A stretch of DNA of 64,000 nt from Exophiala sp. HKRS030 (GCA_023897205.1 JAHWDD010000001.1:7564001-7628000), one strand, 5' to 3'; shown: positions 21,568 to 33,791, counted from the stretch's first letter. Notes: generated from the sequence alone by a model not told the origin. Numbers and translations are program-made.

Positions 21568-22488
21568 TCAGGAGAACTTCCACCGATTGCCGCAATTCAA
21601 ACACTCGCAGAACGTTGTCATCGGTTCATCAGCACTTCGAGTTTGTGCTTGCGAGTAGCTGACTTTTTTCTGATGACATTTGCCACACTCCAAACTGGTA
21701 CTGACACTCTTCTCTTCTTGTGCCACCATGGCGTTGTTCATGTTTTCTTTGGCGATCTTTTGATCCTCTTCTCGTTGTTCTTTCGACTTCATTTCTTCAT
21801 GTGACATGGTCACGAATCGTGCCGCCGATACATCCCCCACCAAAATCCGCTTCCGTAGTCCAGGATTCGATTTATTCTTGAGATTCTGGTACAAAGACCG
21901 GATCTTGTCTTTGTAGACGGCCGAATTTGATGAGCCCTTGGTGTCGGGAAGATTCAGCGCAGCAGATTCGATCTCTTTCGCAAGGTTGAGAATCTGTTTC
22001 ATGGGCAGTTCCGATCCTATACATAGACCATCGTAGATGAGACCGATGCAGTTATTTCGTGCCGTATCACCGGTCAGATCATCGCGAGGGACTTTGTCGG
22101 CTTTCCAATTCCTTTTATCGGGCGCGACTCCAGTAGGACTGACTGCTTTCGGCTGCGGCGTAGCCGCTTTCGGCGCCGGTGAACTGGTTCCATTCGATCT
22201 TGCACCATTCGGTGTCGAACCACCACTGGCCAGTTTCTGTTCGTTGACTGTATTTCTCCATCGACTGATAATCTCTGAAGCAAGTTGTGTGACTTGAGAA
22301 TCCAGCCCTGGAAATCCCTTGACCTTGTTCACGATCTTGCCGATTTGGGTGGCTCTCAGTAGTTCTTCCGTAGGCTTGACATTGGCCTTCAGATCTCTCA
22401 GAATGGTCAGAATGCTCTCGGCAGGCTCTTTGGCTTGGATGGCCTTCTGTAACGCTGCGCCCTTGGACTGAATCTCTCGACGATCCAT
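21568..22488 (-). CDS. DST1: Transcription elongation factor TFIIS
   Basis: Rescues arrested RNA polymerase II by stimulating transcript cleavage. The 306-residue protein is uninterrupted. It has an N-terminal TFIIS/LW helical bundle (about 1-80), a Pro/Ala/Thr linker, and the central domain II (about 125-245, DDLTGDTARNNCIGLIYDGL...YKDKIRSLYQNLKNKSNPGLRKRILVGDVSAARF). The C-terminal zinc ribbon has CGKCHQKKVSYSQAQTRSADEP and CLNCGNRWKFS. The acidic hairpin Asp-Glu in RSADEP that enters the polymerase active site is present, as are all four zinc cysteines. Length and order agree with fungal TFIIS. Confidence 0.95.
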   Translation of the reverse strand: MDRREIQSKGAALQKAIQAKEPAESILTILRDLKANVKPTEELLRATQIGKIVNKVKGFPGLDSQVTQLASEIISRWRNTVNEQKLASGGSTPNGARSNGTSSPAPKAATPQPKAVSPTGVAPDKRNWKADKVPRDDLTGDTARNNCIGLIYDGLCIGSELPMKQILNLAKEIESAALNLPDTKGSSNSAVYKDKIRSLYQNLKNKSNPGLRKRILVGDVSAARFVTMSHEEMKSKEQREEDQKIAKENMNNAMVAQEEKSVSTSLECGKCHQKKVSYSQAQTRSADEPMTTFCECLNCGNRWKFS

Positions 22489-23178
22489 GTTCAGAGGGCG
22501 TCAGGCGCAACAAGGGAGTGGTTGGTAAGGGCTGAAGCAGGCACGCGCGGGGGATTATGGTTCTGAGAATGTCCGCAGTCAGCGCTCCGTAGATTCTCAG
22601 GAAGTCCTTCTTGTGACGACAGATGTACAACACCTCCAAACAGCGCTTCAACGTGGATCTCGCCAGAGCCTGTTGCGCAAACCAGAATCGGAAACGGGAA
22701 GGCTGGTGTTGAGATCTTACCGTTGGTTCAATTGCGGGGTTACTGCTGGGACAGGTTTTGTGAAAACCAAAGCAAGAAGTTCCAGGAAATTGCAGAGAAA
22801 GAAAAGACTATTAGTACAAGAAGTTGTCGGCACAGCGTTGAGGCAAGGCAATTGAGGTCGTTGAGAATTCGTTCATTCCAACCAAGTGGTGATGATTCCC
22901 AGATCTGACTAGGGATGCAATCAAGTCTAGTACTAATTTGGATTAGTGGGATTGTCTCCCATGAATCTCAATCGTTATATGTGAAAGCACTCCGTACCCA
23001 TGCCACACATGCAACAAGATGTCTCACCTCTCAGGCATGAACAAGAGCGCGGGTGGACGCTGAATGCTGAATGGTAGAAGTGAATGGTTTTACGCTTTGT
23101 CCGTTACTGACTATACTGACAAACTGCTAATTTTGCAATCACACTATCCAGAGACACTATAACAGGTATTAATCGCAC
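22489..23178. other. Intergenic region upstream of TFIIS
   Basis: About 690 bases. It should contain the TFIIS promoter and the 3' region of the fumarate reductase gene. Short frames on plus are not convincing. Confidence 0.45.
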
Positions 23179-25306
23179 TTAATACTCTAACCGCACCTCT
23201 TGACCCTTGACACGCCCAATCACGATGTCGGCCGCATACTTGGGGATGACTTCGTCGTCATGGAGCATTTCGAATTCTGTCAAAATATATTAGCGTACGA
23301 TCAGCAATCAAGACAAAATTCGCAAACTTACCTTCCGATGCATCTCTGCCCATATGGCTGAACAGGGCCTGTGGGCCACCTGGATGCTCGTCAAGCCAAT
23401 TGGTGACATCCATGACCACTCCCTTGACAGCAATCCATAAGTCATCCTTCTTGTTGTGCTTGGCAACCTCTTCAAGAGTAAACTCCTTCTCGGGAACCTT
23501 GAAGGAACTGACATCATTTGCCTCCTTTTTCTTGCCTGGGTCTTCAGATTTGTTTCCATCTAAGACTGGCGCGACTGACTTCTGCGCTTGCTGATTCGTG
23601 GTAGCTGTGCCAACTGACGCACCTGCACCAGAACCACCACTGCCCCACTCCACTGAGATTTTGCCTGGTGTGCTGGGGTCAATGTGTAAGGAGATCTGAC
23701 CTGCACGCTGAGAGGCAGAGGTAACGCCACCAGATGTGAGCTTTTGGAACAAATATTGTGAGGCAGAAGCACCAGCAACACGACCGTAAACTACACAGCC
23801 AAGGAGGGAAGAACCACCAAGTCGGTTGGCACCGTGGACACCACCAGCAAGCTCACCACAGGCGAACAAGGCGTCAAATGGTTTCTGCTCTTTGTTGAGG
23901 ACTTGAGCCTTGTCGTTGATCTCCATACCACCCATGGTGAAATGCAGCACAGGCTCCATGACAGCAACGTGGAACGTATCATTGACCTCGAAGGGCAGGT
24001 TGTGGAAATACTTCTTGTTCCACGCATCTTTCTTTTCGCCCTTGGCGATAGAATTGTAATCATTGAACGACGCCTCGAGAGCACTTCGGCTGATTCCAAT
24101 TTCCTTGGCCAATTCGTCGCCAGTCATCTTCTTCATCAAGCCACGACCAGAGTAATGTCGTGTGTGGAAGTCAAGGATGTTTGAGGCTTTGGAGTTGAGG
24201 ACAAGACGAATGGGCCATGTACCCTTCTCCTTTTCCTCCCACATCTTTCCAGAGACATAATCACGATGACCAAGATCATCACAGAAACGTTCTCCTTTGT
24301 TGTTGATCAAGATGCCACCTTCACCACGAAGGGCCTCGGCAGCCAAGAACTTCCACTTGGAGTTGGGGTCCTTGGGGTCTACAAGACCTGTAGGATGGAC
24401 TTGAACCTTGTCCATGTCGATATCGTTTGCGCCAATGGCCATCAGCATCTTGTGACCATCACCAGTGGCGTGTGTACCGTTTGTAGAGGCAAGGTCAAAG
24501 GTATCTGGTCTGTGTTTCTTTAGAAGAGAGGTCTCGGAGAAATCAGCCGCATATCCTCCTGTTGCTAGGATGACGACTCCATCAATAGAGTGCTCTTCGC
24601 CATTGTATTCGTAGGTGACGCCAGTGATCAGATTGCCCTCTTTGTTCAATTTTGTGACCTTTGCCTTCTTGATGACTTGAACTCGCTCGGAGTCAGACTC
24701 GGTAAGTTCTTCTAGTCTCTGCATAAGGGCATATGTGATAGCCATGCCAGGGAATTTGGCATCATGTCCTCTGTGTGTTCGTGGGAAGGAGTGTCCACTG
24801 CAGGGTGTTAGTAGTGAACGCAGGAATTAGAATATCAGAGAGATATACCCAAGACGAGAGACTAATGTGAGATCAAGATTGAACACGTCCTGCAGCCATT
24901 CGACTGCAGAGGCGGATTGATATGTTAAGACTTTGATCAGATCTGGTCTGGCTTTGTCACGAGCTGACTTGAGGGTATCTTCATAGAACTGCTTGACTGA
25001 ATCCCCAATTTTGTGGTCGACCTGTGTTCGAGTCAGGGCTCCGTTGATGCCGGATGTGGCCTTGGTGGAGTTGCCACCAAAGAAGTCTGTGGTCAGGAGT
25101 CAGTCTTGTTGTGGTTTCTTGAGGGTGGAGAATGTAAACTGCGTACTGTTCTTGTCCAAAACGATGACATTGCCACCATTCAGATAGACTGTGTGAGCGG
25201 CACTGAGACCAGAAACTAGGTAGTGTTGTTAGTGAGTCTGTCGAGCGACAGGAGGGAATGTCAACTTACGACCACCACCAACGACAATGACACGAGGAGG
25301 GGTCAT
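23179..25306 (-). CDS. Soluble fumarate reductase fused to cytochrome b5 domain (Osm1/Frd1-like)
   Basis: FAD-dependent enzyme that reduces fumarate to succinate and reoxidises flavins. Five exons are inferred: 25306-25270, 25215-25147, 25086-24849, 24797-23332 and 23276-23179, giving 635 residues with correct phase at each junction. The N-terminus PPRVIVVGGGLSGLSAAH is a dinucleotide-binding fold with no signal peptide, so a cytosolic location is likely. FFGGNSTKATSGINGA is the FAD-linked region. HRDYVSG and RLGGSSLLGCVVYGRVAG are typical of the family. A Gly/Ser/Lys-rich linker (about 470-525) leads to a C-terminal cytochrome b5 domain with the haem motif HPGGPQALFSHMGRDAS, then a small last exon ending VRLEY. 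The fusion is common in filamentous ascomycetes. No frame break is present. Confidence 0.92.
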
Positions 25307-28139
25307 CTTGGACAGAAGATGTGTAGATGTGATCAGGAGCGTCAAAAGATGGGAGAAGGCGGGAATGAGTGAGAGCAAACGACGGAGAGATGGGAGAGAG
25401 GATGGAAGTTTTTGATTCCAAAGTAATAGGATGCAAGAAGCAAGAGCAAGGTTCGATCACCTGCCGAGCACAGAGGTAACGGATTCGTTGCCGTTGACGA
25501 GTAGAATTGACGGTTCGGTGATTATTGTAGTATCAATGGTACAAACGAACCTCGGCACGGCTGAAAGCACTAACGCAGTCTGCAGTCCGTGAGCCTGATG
25601 AGTTTGGAGTGGACGTGGTAGGCTGAGCAACGCCGGGGACGTGGACGTAGGCGTGGGCGTGGGCGTGGACGACAGACTGGCAGTGGTGCGACAGGCTCTT
25701 TAGCTGGGCACAGGCACCTAAGTAGGCGTGACTTGGGGGTGGCCTGGGGTTAAGGAGGTGGTGTGTTGGGTCGAGGGGATTAACGGGATGGTTGTGGATG
25801 GTATGGCTAATACCCTTCAGCTGACTGGTGCCCACAAATCGTTAGGTAGTCTAGTCCTTAATGATCTTGCTCCTCCACATGTGCCAAACTATGTATGATC
25901 CCCGGATCAATAATGTCTGCCAGGAAAACATCTTTGTACCTGAAGACAGATAGATGCCTTTATCTTTATACATGATGGAACAAGAACTCGCAATGATCTG
26001 TATTGTTGAGCTCACACCACACTTGATTTCGGTGTGAATTCCACCGACATCACAGGACGACACAGCAATTAATGGTCGCCCATCTGCCGTGGGCAAGATC
26101 CAGGTGGCAGTGATACCGCAGTTCTCTCCACGGGGTTGCCCTAAGGAAAGCTACTGGGGCACTTAGGTAACTCCTTATAGGCTCTGCAGGCCTCCAGGCT
26201 CGAGCTTCAACAGGTCGAGGGGTCATCGACCAAACTTTGATTGACTACCCCACACTCGCACCTCACGCAAACAACCCCGAGGACAATCAGCCACGTTTCC
26301 CAAGTCCCCCAGTACCACAGGCTATGTGCAGAGTACAGACCAGCCTCCTAAGGCTATGGTATGTATTGAGGACGAGAAATTCACATGTCAATTTCTCCAG
26401 ATTTTCTGTGCGACGCGGTTTATTGGCATCAGCATAGGCTTGACTGCCACTGACTTGCTGACCATTGGGACCACCTGACCATCCTAATGATCCACCATCC
26501 TGTGTCAACTGAAGCATGTGAAAATCTCAGCAATTTGCAAGACATTTCTTTCTGTTCACGAGACCAGATTGCCTCTGAATACGTTTGGATGTTGCACATC
26601 ATCTTTCATTTTCTCCGTCTCGCTGGCGTCAGCCTTGACGATAAATCTCCCTGAGAGGTAGCCTGGAAACAAGTGCCCCTAGAGAGACATTTTCCTCTTT
26701 CTAGTCCGCCGCTATTCTCATATACAAGTCGTGGCAGGTCTATCGAAGGGTGCATTCCTCACCATAAACGTCATGCCCATTCCCACCTATTGATAATTCT
26801 CCACTGAAAGAACAGAATGCGTACCGGTCAAGCGGAGTCTTGCCTGTGTAGGACGTCGTTGACTTTCAACCCACTCGATGGAGATGTCGGATCTTGATGA
26901 GCTCGACCAGGCTGAAGTGCGATGTACTCCACACCATCCTTACTCATGTCTGGATTTACCATCATTCATTCCCTCTGCGAGGGCTTCGTGAGATGTTGGA
27001 GGGTGTTTCGAGCACAAACACGTGACCAGGTGGGATATAGTGGCGCGGGTGGCTAAGTTAGTGTGATCAAATTGCGGCTTCCGATAAGGTGCGGCGGTCG
27101 TGGACGATGTGGAAGGTGCAAGTGCGACTCCGAATTCCTACCCTCGGAAACTTCCCCGCCCCTGAGCTGAGCAAATTCGTCAAATCGTCCGACTCGCTCA
27201 CAGCCCGATGATGGGACGCTTGATTCGAAAACTCGACAAGAAAAAGTAACGGGATGGGAACAGAACAATTGCTATTCTTCGTTTGATACCGAGCTTCAAG
27301 GATCTCGTCTGGTTGTTGCGGCACTAGTATTGCTTTGCTGATTCGAGAAAGAACTTCGAGAATGCTGCGACAGTAGCGATGCACTCGACGTCAATGATCG
27401 TAGACTAGTTGCCGAGGACGTTGAACTGGCACCCGAGGTTTGTTCATTGTGCGTCGGTCTGCTTTGGTCCTTGGGTTCCTTGTAAAACATTGTGAAGCGT
27501 AAAGTCTGGTAACGCATGATGGATGAATATTGAGAGTGCAATGAGCTGGATTGATCTGGATTAATACTTCGTTCTGGCAAAATCTCCTTCAAAGGAATAA
27601 AAGAGGATGATGGGCTCTGATGCGCAGCTGGATGTCATAGATCAAGGTTATCATGTAAGACCATCCAAGACGAGAAATTACGATAATGCATCGGCAACGA
27701 ACAAGTCATCGGGCGCGGGTGCACAGATACAGATGTCATCTTCTGGCGTTGGGACTTGGGTGTTTCACTTGAGGACCGTCAGAGGTTCATGGAATTCTGA
27801 GCAATTTTGAGGACAGGACTCAGCCCCTGTGGCCCCTCGCGCCCGTCCTTTGGTGAATCGGATTATGTCTTTTATTGTGGCGATGACGAACCACCTGCGG
27901 TTTGTGGAGGGTGTGGGAGGGGATGTCGGCAGAGACAAGCAAGGCTCGCATGCCCTTTCGGAAGAATCCGGGAAAATTGATGTACACCACGTGACCATAT
28001 CATTGATGTTAAATCTCCAAGATCAATATCACGTGCACAGGGTCTCAGATCACCTGACTCGATCCTGAATCACCTGATTACCACAATACTTCGTGTGCCT
28101 CGCACTCTTCCCTCCGTGTGTACCAACCAACGTCGACAT
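25307..28139. other. Gene-poor 2.8 kb region
   Basis: It contains a GT/GC-rich imperfect repeat at 25639-25670 (gcgtgg units), several CACGTG E-boxes (about 27019, 27990, 28030) and one possible small Ser-rich gene listed separately. Nothing else is recognisable. Confidence 0.45.
27296..27592 (-). CDS. Possible small Ser/Thr-rich protein
   Basis: This is an open frame of 98 residues, perhaps starting at the internal MRYQTL or MFYKEP. The body is strongly Ser-rich (SSTSSATSLRSLTSSASLLSQ), which is a plausible composition for a fungal disordered protein. There is no domain, no signal peptide and no obvious downstream exon. It may be spurious. Confidence 0.25.
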   Translation of the reverse strand: MKEILPERSINPDQSSSLHSQYSSIMRYQTLRFTMFYKEPKDQSRPTHNEQTSGASSTSSATSLRSLTSSASLLSQHSRSSFSNQQSNTSAATTRRDP

Positions 28140-28620
28140 ATGAGCTCGACATCTTCTGTTATCCCACAGCGCCTCCTCACATCATTCCTTTACGAGTCTC
28201 ACTGTCAGATTACCGATAGTCTCACAAAATTGCCTGCCAATGTTGCTATCGTTCACGGGAGGTATCTCGCCGAATCAGAGTGGACAACATCTTTTCCTCA
28301 GATTCTTACACTCGACACAATACGGAAGTATCAGACGTGGTCTCATCCTGGAGACGTCAGATCGGATGAGTACAGTTCTCCTCTGTCCGTCTAGTTGTCC
28401 AACGACCTGTGTCTCTTCATCCACCAAATCCGGACCGAGCACTACTTCATGTTAATATCCTCAATGTACCAGGACAGATCTTACCGTGTCACTTCTATTG
28501 TATCCGGCGTCGAATGTAACGTCACCAGGAACATTGCACATTCGATCCGATAGTGCCAAAGTACTGATGTTAACTCATCTATCTGAAGTGTTCTTAAGTA
28601 ATACTTTTTACACTAACTAA
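28140..28620 (+). CDS. Unrecognised small protein, probably read in three frames
   Basis: Coding-like sequence passes through three frames: MSSTSSVIPQRLLTSFLYES... to about 28375, then FSSVRLVVQRPVSLHPPNPD...LNVPGQ to about 28475, then LTVSLLLYPASNVTSPGTL...LSEVFLSN to a stop at 28618-28620. Each step loses one base, as in the other broken genes of this window. The reconstructed length would be 160 residues. The composition alternates beta-like hydrophobic strands with loops, which would suit a small beta-barrel fold, but I recognise no family. Splice sites with correct phase were not found. CACGTG boxes lie just upstream. If only the first frame is used, the product is about 84 residues. Confidence 0.4.
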
Positions 28621-28707
28621 ACGAATCAGTTACACTGTCACACGTTCGTCGATCCCAAGGTCTTACATCATGTGACGATATTATATCGAGGTTTTGTTCC
28701 ACGGGGT

Positions 28708-29748
28708 TTACCTTTTGGCCCAAGCAGCGGTTGCATCCAGTATTGATTCTTCCAAACTAGTCCAGCCATGGCCACTCAGGCGCTTCAGCACCTCCTCGGC
28801 ACGTCCATTTGCCACTTTGCTTAGATCTCGTCCTAGACTTGGGTCATCCTCGATGAAAGATTGCCCGGGATAGTGCTTCCTCAGAATTGCCAGCATGTCG
28901 TTCCAATTGTATGGGTAAGCCCAAGAAAAGAGACGCTCATTCTGGACGTCAGGGAACAACAATGCTCCGACATGGACTTTCGCATCATCCTGCACGTTCA
29001 CGAAATATTGAGGCGGATTTTCTCGCAGGTCTTCTTTGCCTTTCCAGCCATCCCACAGCGCCTTGACCCATCCAACCGTGCTGGGTGTGCCTTGACCTTC
29101 AGGCGAGAGAATCTTCCCAATGTTGGCATTAGGTAGCACCGCATTGAACACATAACCTGGCTTATTTTCTTTGATAAATTTCCAAGCCGCCTTCTCACTT
29201 TCGGTCTTTGTGGCTGTGTATACGTCCAACCTCTTCTGCACACCTTCATATGGTGGCAACCAGGCTTGTTTCACAACGTCATCATTCCAGGTATCCTCGT
29301 CGACGGAAAATTGTTTGTTCGGTTGGGGACTGACAGCCGCAGTCGAGGAAGATGTCATCACAAACCGCTTGATTGACGGTTCTTTGGCCGCCGCTCTCAA
29401 ACCGTTAAGGACCCCGTTCACCACGTTGGGAACCGCCACGTTGGGGTCGTATGACTCCATGACCGGAGTCGCCATCTGTATGTAACCTGAAGCACCCTTG
29501 ACAGCGTTATCAAAGGCACCAGGATCACCCATTTCCGCCACTTCGACAAGCTCAAAGCTGTTTGGCCCGTACTTGGTGTTGAAATACTCCGTGGTCCATC
29601 CGCCCCGTTTCACTGACCGCACTGTGCCTCTGACGCGATAGCCGAGCTGAAGTAATTGATCCACGACGTGACTTGCGATAAATCCATTAGCGCCCGTGAC
29701 CACCACGAGAGACCCTACCGGAATTGCGAACTCAGGCTGAGCGGCCAT
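28708..29748 (-). CDS. Extended SDR / NAD-dependent epimerase-type ketoreductase
   Basis: A 346-residue, intronless reductase of the extended short-chain dehydrogenase class, similar to fungal aldehyde/ketone reductases (Gre2-like, dihydroflavonol-reductase-like). The nucleotide motif is VVVTGANGFIASHVVDQLL at about 15-33, then RGTVRS, whose basic residues suggest NADPH. The catalytic Tyr-x3-Lys is YTATK at about residue 178, with the TSSSTAA serine strand before it. No signal peptide is seen. It lies divergent to the transcription factor at 31342, near an O-methyltransferase and a second SDR, which suggests a role in secondary or xenobiotic metabolism. That role is inference. Confidence 0.88.
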   Translation of the reverse strand: MAAQPEFAIPVGSLVVVTGANGFIASHVVDQLLQLGYRVRGTVRSVKRGGWTTEYFNTKYGPNSFELVEVAEMGDPGAFDNAVKGASGYIQMATPVMESYDPNVAVPNVVNGVLNGLRAAAKEPSIKRFVMTSSSTAAVSPQPNKQFSVDEDTWNDDVVKQAWLPPYEGVQKRLDVYTATKTESEKAAWKFIKENKPGYVFNAVLPNANIGKILSPEGQGTPSTVGWVKALWDGWKGKEDLRENPPQYFVNVQDDAKVHVGALLFPDVQNERLFSWAYPYNWNDMLAILRKHYPGQSFIEDDPSLGRDLSKVANGRAEEVLKRLSGHGWTSLEESILDATAAWAKR

Positions 29749-31341
29749 AGCCCATATGCTTGGTAGTGGTATGTCCTATTGTGGACCGTCATGTTCGCAG
29801 TCAAGCACATCATGTTAAATACTTTTCTCCTAACAAGCGCAACAAAGCCTGTTCAGAAATCCATGTCGGTCATGACATCAGTTTGGTGACTAAACTGCAT
29901 ATGCGTGATGACAACCTAGTAGATTCTCGCACAAGGCTGAGAATGCCGAAACCTGGAGAGATCACTAACTGGAAGCCAACCAAAGCTGCAAGAGCTCTTT
30001 CCAGAAATGGTCGAGTGATCAAAATCCCTATCGCTAGAGCCTATCTTAACCCCGGATGCCGATGCTTGAATGTATGGGTCAGCGAATTGCGTCTTTGCCC
30101 TTGCTTACCTCAAATGACGCGTTGTGGTGTATATTTGTATTGTTGCAGCGAAATTCTCGCGGCCGCGCTGGGACAAGAACTTGCCGCATTAAAAACCAAT
30201 TGCCGCTACAAGCAGCACCGCACTATTCCAAATATGGGGGGTCTTGGCATTGATCACATTGGCTCGCATATTCTCTTCGTATAATAAGTCTGGGCAGAGA
30301 TCAACTGTTGATCAACCCCTTGGTCAACCAGTATGCTTGAATACTCGGCAGCTGAGCCACCGTGGAATTCCACCGGGTATGGGCAACAAAACGAGCCGAT
30401 TCGATTTCAGACTATTTATGCTAGATTTACAAGGCAAGCATCCGTGTACAAGTCTTCCAACTAGACGCTGTGTCAAAGGATGTGCAACGGAGAGTCCGTG
30501 GTCTTGATGAGCGTGAATGTGTCTGTTCGCGGAAGATTTTTTGCTATAGGTCAGCTGCATGCTGTGAGTTCTGCACTTGGTCCAGCAATCGATGATGACA
30601 AAACCTTGAACAGGGGGCTCGCAATGGCACAAACTCTGTTGAGACCTTTTCGGTCGCCTGGTGGTTTCGGATACCCACGAGCCTTGCATCAATTCAGTAT
30701 GACTCCGGAGAGACAGATTCCTTGTCTGGACAATGGAATGCTTACGATGTGCCTCTAAGCCCATGTGTTGGCCGATTGGTGGCCAGTAATAGAGCTTCAC
30801 ATGATTAAGTCTACTTCGAGCTCAATTCCAAACCCTTCACCCAAAGAGATCTCAACGCCGATGTGGACTAACCACGCTCTGAGCATGGTGCCAGGCCCCT
30901 GGCCACGCCTGCAGCCCTATCAGAGAAGCCACAACCGAGCAACAGGTTTTAGTATATTCGGCATCTCATCGCCACGAAGTCACCTTTACTATAGCTTAAC
31001 GACTCGTGCATCGAACATACTAGGTTTGGCGAAGATAGTCACGGCTCTGGACCACGATTTACTAACACGCTACGCGAGATATCGCACCCGCCGGCTCCCC
31101 TGACTAAGTAGGCTCGATACTATGTTCGGATTCCTGTATGTGATAGTGTCGAGATATTACAAAGACTCGCCCCCAAACATCTGAGAAGGTGGAGTGAAAG
31201 ATCCTGGCTTTTGGTGAAAATGGCGAAGCAACTCCGAAGCATAAATTCATGAGGTGTGATAATACTTCAATGTCATCTATATATCATCGAAATCCACAAT
31301 CATCTCGACAGTCGGCATGTCGAGTCACTATACTATCACCC
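29749..31341. other. Intergenic 1.6 kb, divergent promoter region
   Basis: It lies between the SDR (minus) and the transcription factor (plus). A 174-codon frame at 29760-30284 has no domain and biased composition, and is not accepted as a gene. No repeats or RNA genes are seen. Confidence 0.45.
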
Positions 31342-33310
31342 ATGTCTGGAAGAAGAAACCAAATCAAGTCAAGAAGCAACAGCCCCTGTCATGTCTTCGT
31401 CGAACAAAACCCGGCATCATTTCCACGAGGAGGTTCAAAGATTGTGTCTAGCCAAGCTCGACGCTTCCAAAGCGCGGGAAAGCGTCGCAAGCAAGAAGCG
31501 GCTGCACACGAGAATGCTGTCTATGCGCGAAGCCTGGTAGGATGGAACAGCCACACTCCCAAACCCCTACCTGCTGTCTCATCACCGGCTTCTTCGAGAG
31601 CTGTATCCCGCGATAGGGGTCTCTCTACGGAGTCAGAATATCCAGCCAAACTGTTCGCTCCCACAACGACAAGGCATGGTTACAGGCCGATACGGTTCAT
31701 GCTTCCCCAACAACTGACAGTAGCACGGTAATGTTGATGGTTGACTATTGTATGTATATGACCAGTATTTGAGTATTTGTATGTCATCAGCTTACTAAAT
31801 GATTCTGAAGTCATCCATGTTTGGAGCCCACATAACTGCGGTTTCTTCGACGCGTGCATAGGATATGATACCCAACTTACGATTTGCTGGCCTATGGCGA
31901 TGCGAGATGAGATGTTCTTCGATGCAACGATTGCGGTCAGCCGTATCGCATACATCCTTAGTCAGGGGAACTCTGCCGCAGATGATCCATTCATGCTCTA
32001 TCACCGGGGGCTGGCTTTGACAAGGTTGCAGAAGCGCCTAAATCATGAAACAGCATTTGCCGAAGTGGAGGTCATCTTTACAATTGGCAGAATGCTATGG
32101 ATTGCAGTACGCCACTTTGCACTCGTCCCAATCACGCCGTCCACACTAACGCATGGCTCAGTATATGACGAATGAACGCGATGCTTTCAATTTCCACTTT
32201 GAGGCCTACCAGAAGCTCGTGGAGCAGTACATATCTGCACATCCTGGGACCGACATCTCTCGTATCAACGACAATCGCCTAAGGAGGTAAATTTTGTCTT
32301 TTTGCAGGCCTCTGACTAACAGCTGACTGTCTCATAGCTGGACGGCGCTTCATGCCTACAGGGGCGGCCATGACCTTCTCCAGGAGTCCTCCGCCACCGG
32401 ATCTATCTCCTCACGTCAGTCTTCGAGGCAACCTAGCCCTTTAAAACACGATCTGCATGCCACGTCAAACATAACAAGACTTCCGTCAGTATTCACAAAT
32501 GTGCCGCTCACCTCGGCCACCATCTCTCATCTCGATTGCATGCACCGCCTTCTTCGACAACTGCGGTCAGAACCCGCTTATTCTCCCAAAACAGCCTTTG
32601 ATATCAGCCAGATTAGGAGCCACATCGGACAAACAATAGCAGCCGTGAAGCTTTCCAAGATCGAATCACAGTTGGGATGTGGACTCTTGGCTTTTGCTTC
32701 TCAGCTGTACGACCTGCATGCAGTCTTGAACGCATCTACCGTTAATGGCATATCTCCCTGTATACGAGATCCCACAGCTGGTCGACATGACCAAGACATA
32801 CAAGGTGACGGACCACCTATATTTGAGGTTGCTCAGACATTTCTTAACAAGAAACTATCCTCATTCCATAACTCACCACAGCATAGAATCATCCTTGCTT
32901 GGTCTGCATTGGCCCTAGGAAGCTACCTCCTCAATGATCTTGACGTTTATCTGCGACGAAAGGGACATATCATCCTCATCAGTCTATTTTGTGAGATGCG
33001 AAATACCGCAATTCATCCTCTACAATTCAGTGACAATATCTTTAACGGCAAGAGCACTTGGGAAGTCCTCGAGCTAATGCTTCAAAATGATATGGGTGAC
33101 TTTTGGCACGAATCCTTGGTGACAAGGTGGAGGCGAGACTGGATAGCTACAATCGCTAGACAGCGGGACTGGGAGAAAAGGGGTCTGTGGGATGTCGGAG
33201 TTCCCAAGACATTGAGTTTAGATGGTAGATCTAACGGTCACGATCGCATTGACATTGTGGAATATCTTGTGTTTAGAGATGCAAAAGATGCGTTGCCTAT
33301 GATCGACTAA
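31342..33310 (+). CDS. Fungal-type transcription factor lacking an obvious zinc cluster
   Basis: Four exons are inferred: 31342-31727, 31791-32106, 32162-32286 and 32338-33310, giving 599 residues with consistent phases and donors GTAATG, GTACGC and GTAAAT. The start MSGRRNQ is chosen because a basic segment follows directly. The N-terminal motif FVEQNPASF...SSQARRFQSAGKRRKQEAA resembles that of fungal regulators with a Fungal_trans_2-like body and no Cys6 cluster; indeed no CX2CX6C pattern is present. The rest is helical, with FFDACIGYD near residue 140 and FFDATIAVSRIAYI a little further on. It lies upstream of a large disordered protein and near tailoring enzymes, which it may control. The assignment rests on pattern only. 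Confidence 0.65.
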
Positions 33311-33791
33311 GGTAGGCAGGGTATTGATATTTGAATGGCATTTAGCAAAATATCATGATCAGAGCAGTTGAATCTAGTGATATGTCAAGAATCAAGCCTA
33401 GAGGCGCATTCAGGTAGCCTCTGGTCGTGAGGATCTCTCTGTCACCAAAATTTAAAGCTGCAGAGTGTAGTGTTTGTGGAAGGTCGTCATGGTCACGCAC
33501 GGTTTAGCTAAACGCCAAGACTTTGTATACACTAGTCCCAGAGTAGGTGTAAACCGTTTCCTTCTCAATACCCTGGGATGTACTCCAGCCAACGTCGCTC
33601 GCTTTAACAATCAGGGTGTCATCTCACTACCGTAAACAAAACACCGTGTTTGTTCGACATACCATCGCGCCATTTAAAGGCCGTTATTTCTCATCTCCTT
33701 TGCCTGCCCGCTCAGAACGAAGTACCAGCCCCGAAGGACTCGAACCTTTCCTGTTTCCAAAAAAGTTGTCGCTGTCACAGAAATTTGTCTA
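33311..33791. other. Intergenic spacer
   Basis: About 480 bases between two genes on the same strand, presumably holding the promoter of the following gene. A tRNA-like T-loop near 33740 was examined and rejected. Confidence 0.45.

Noticed and set aside
22613..22908. Short plus-strand frames upstream of TFIIS
   Set aside because: Less than 85 codons, no domain, and located where the TFIIS promoter is expected.
27053..27384. Extension of the Ser-rich minus-strand frame into downstream frames
   Set aside because: Joining them needs an inserted base rather than the lost base seen elsewhere, and no phase-correct splice sites were found.
29760..30284. 174-codon open frame on plus
   Set aside because: Random-looking composition with many Cys and Arg, no domain, and it overlaps the SDR promoter.
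33735..33760. tRNA-like T-loop on the minus strand (ggttcgagtcc)
   Set aside because: The T-stem is imperfect and there is no D-arm/A-box, anticodon stem or acceptor pairing at the expected distances.
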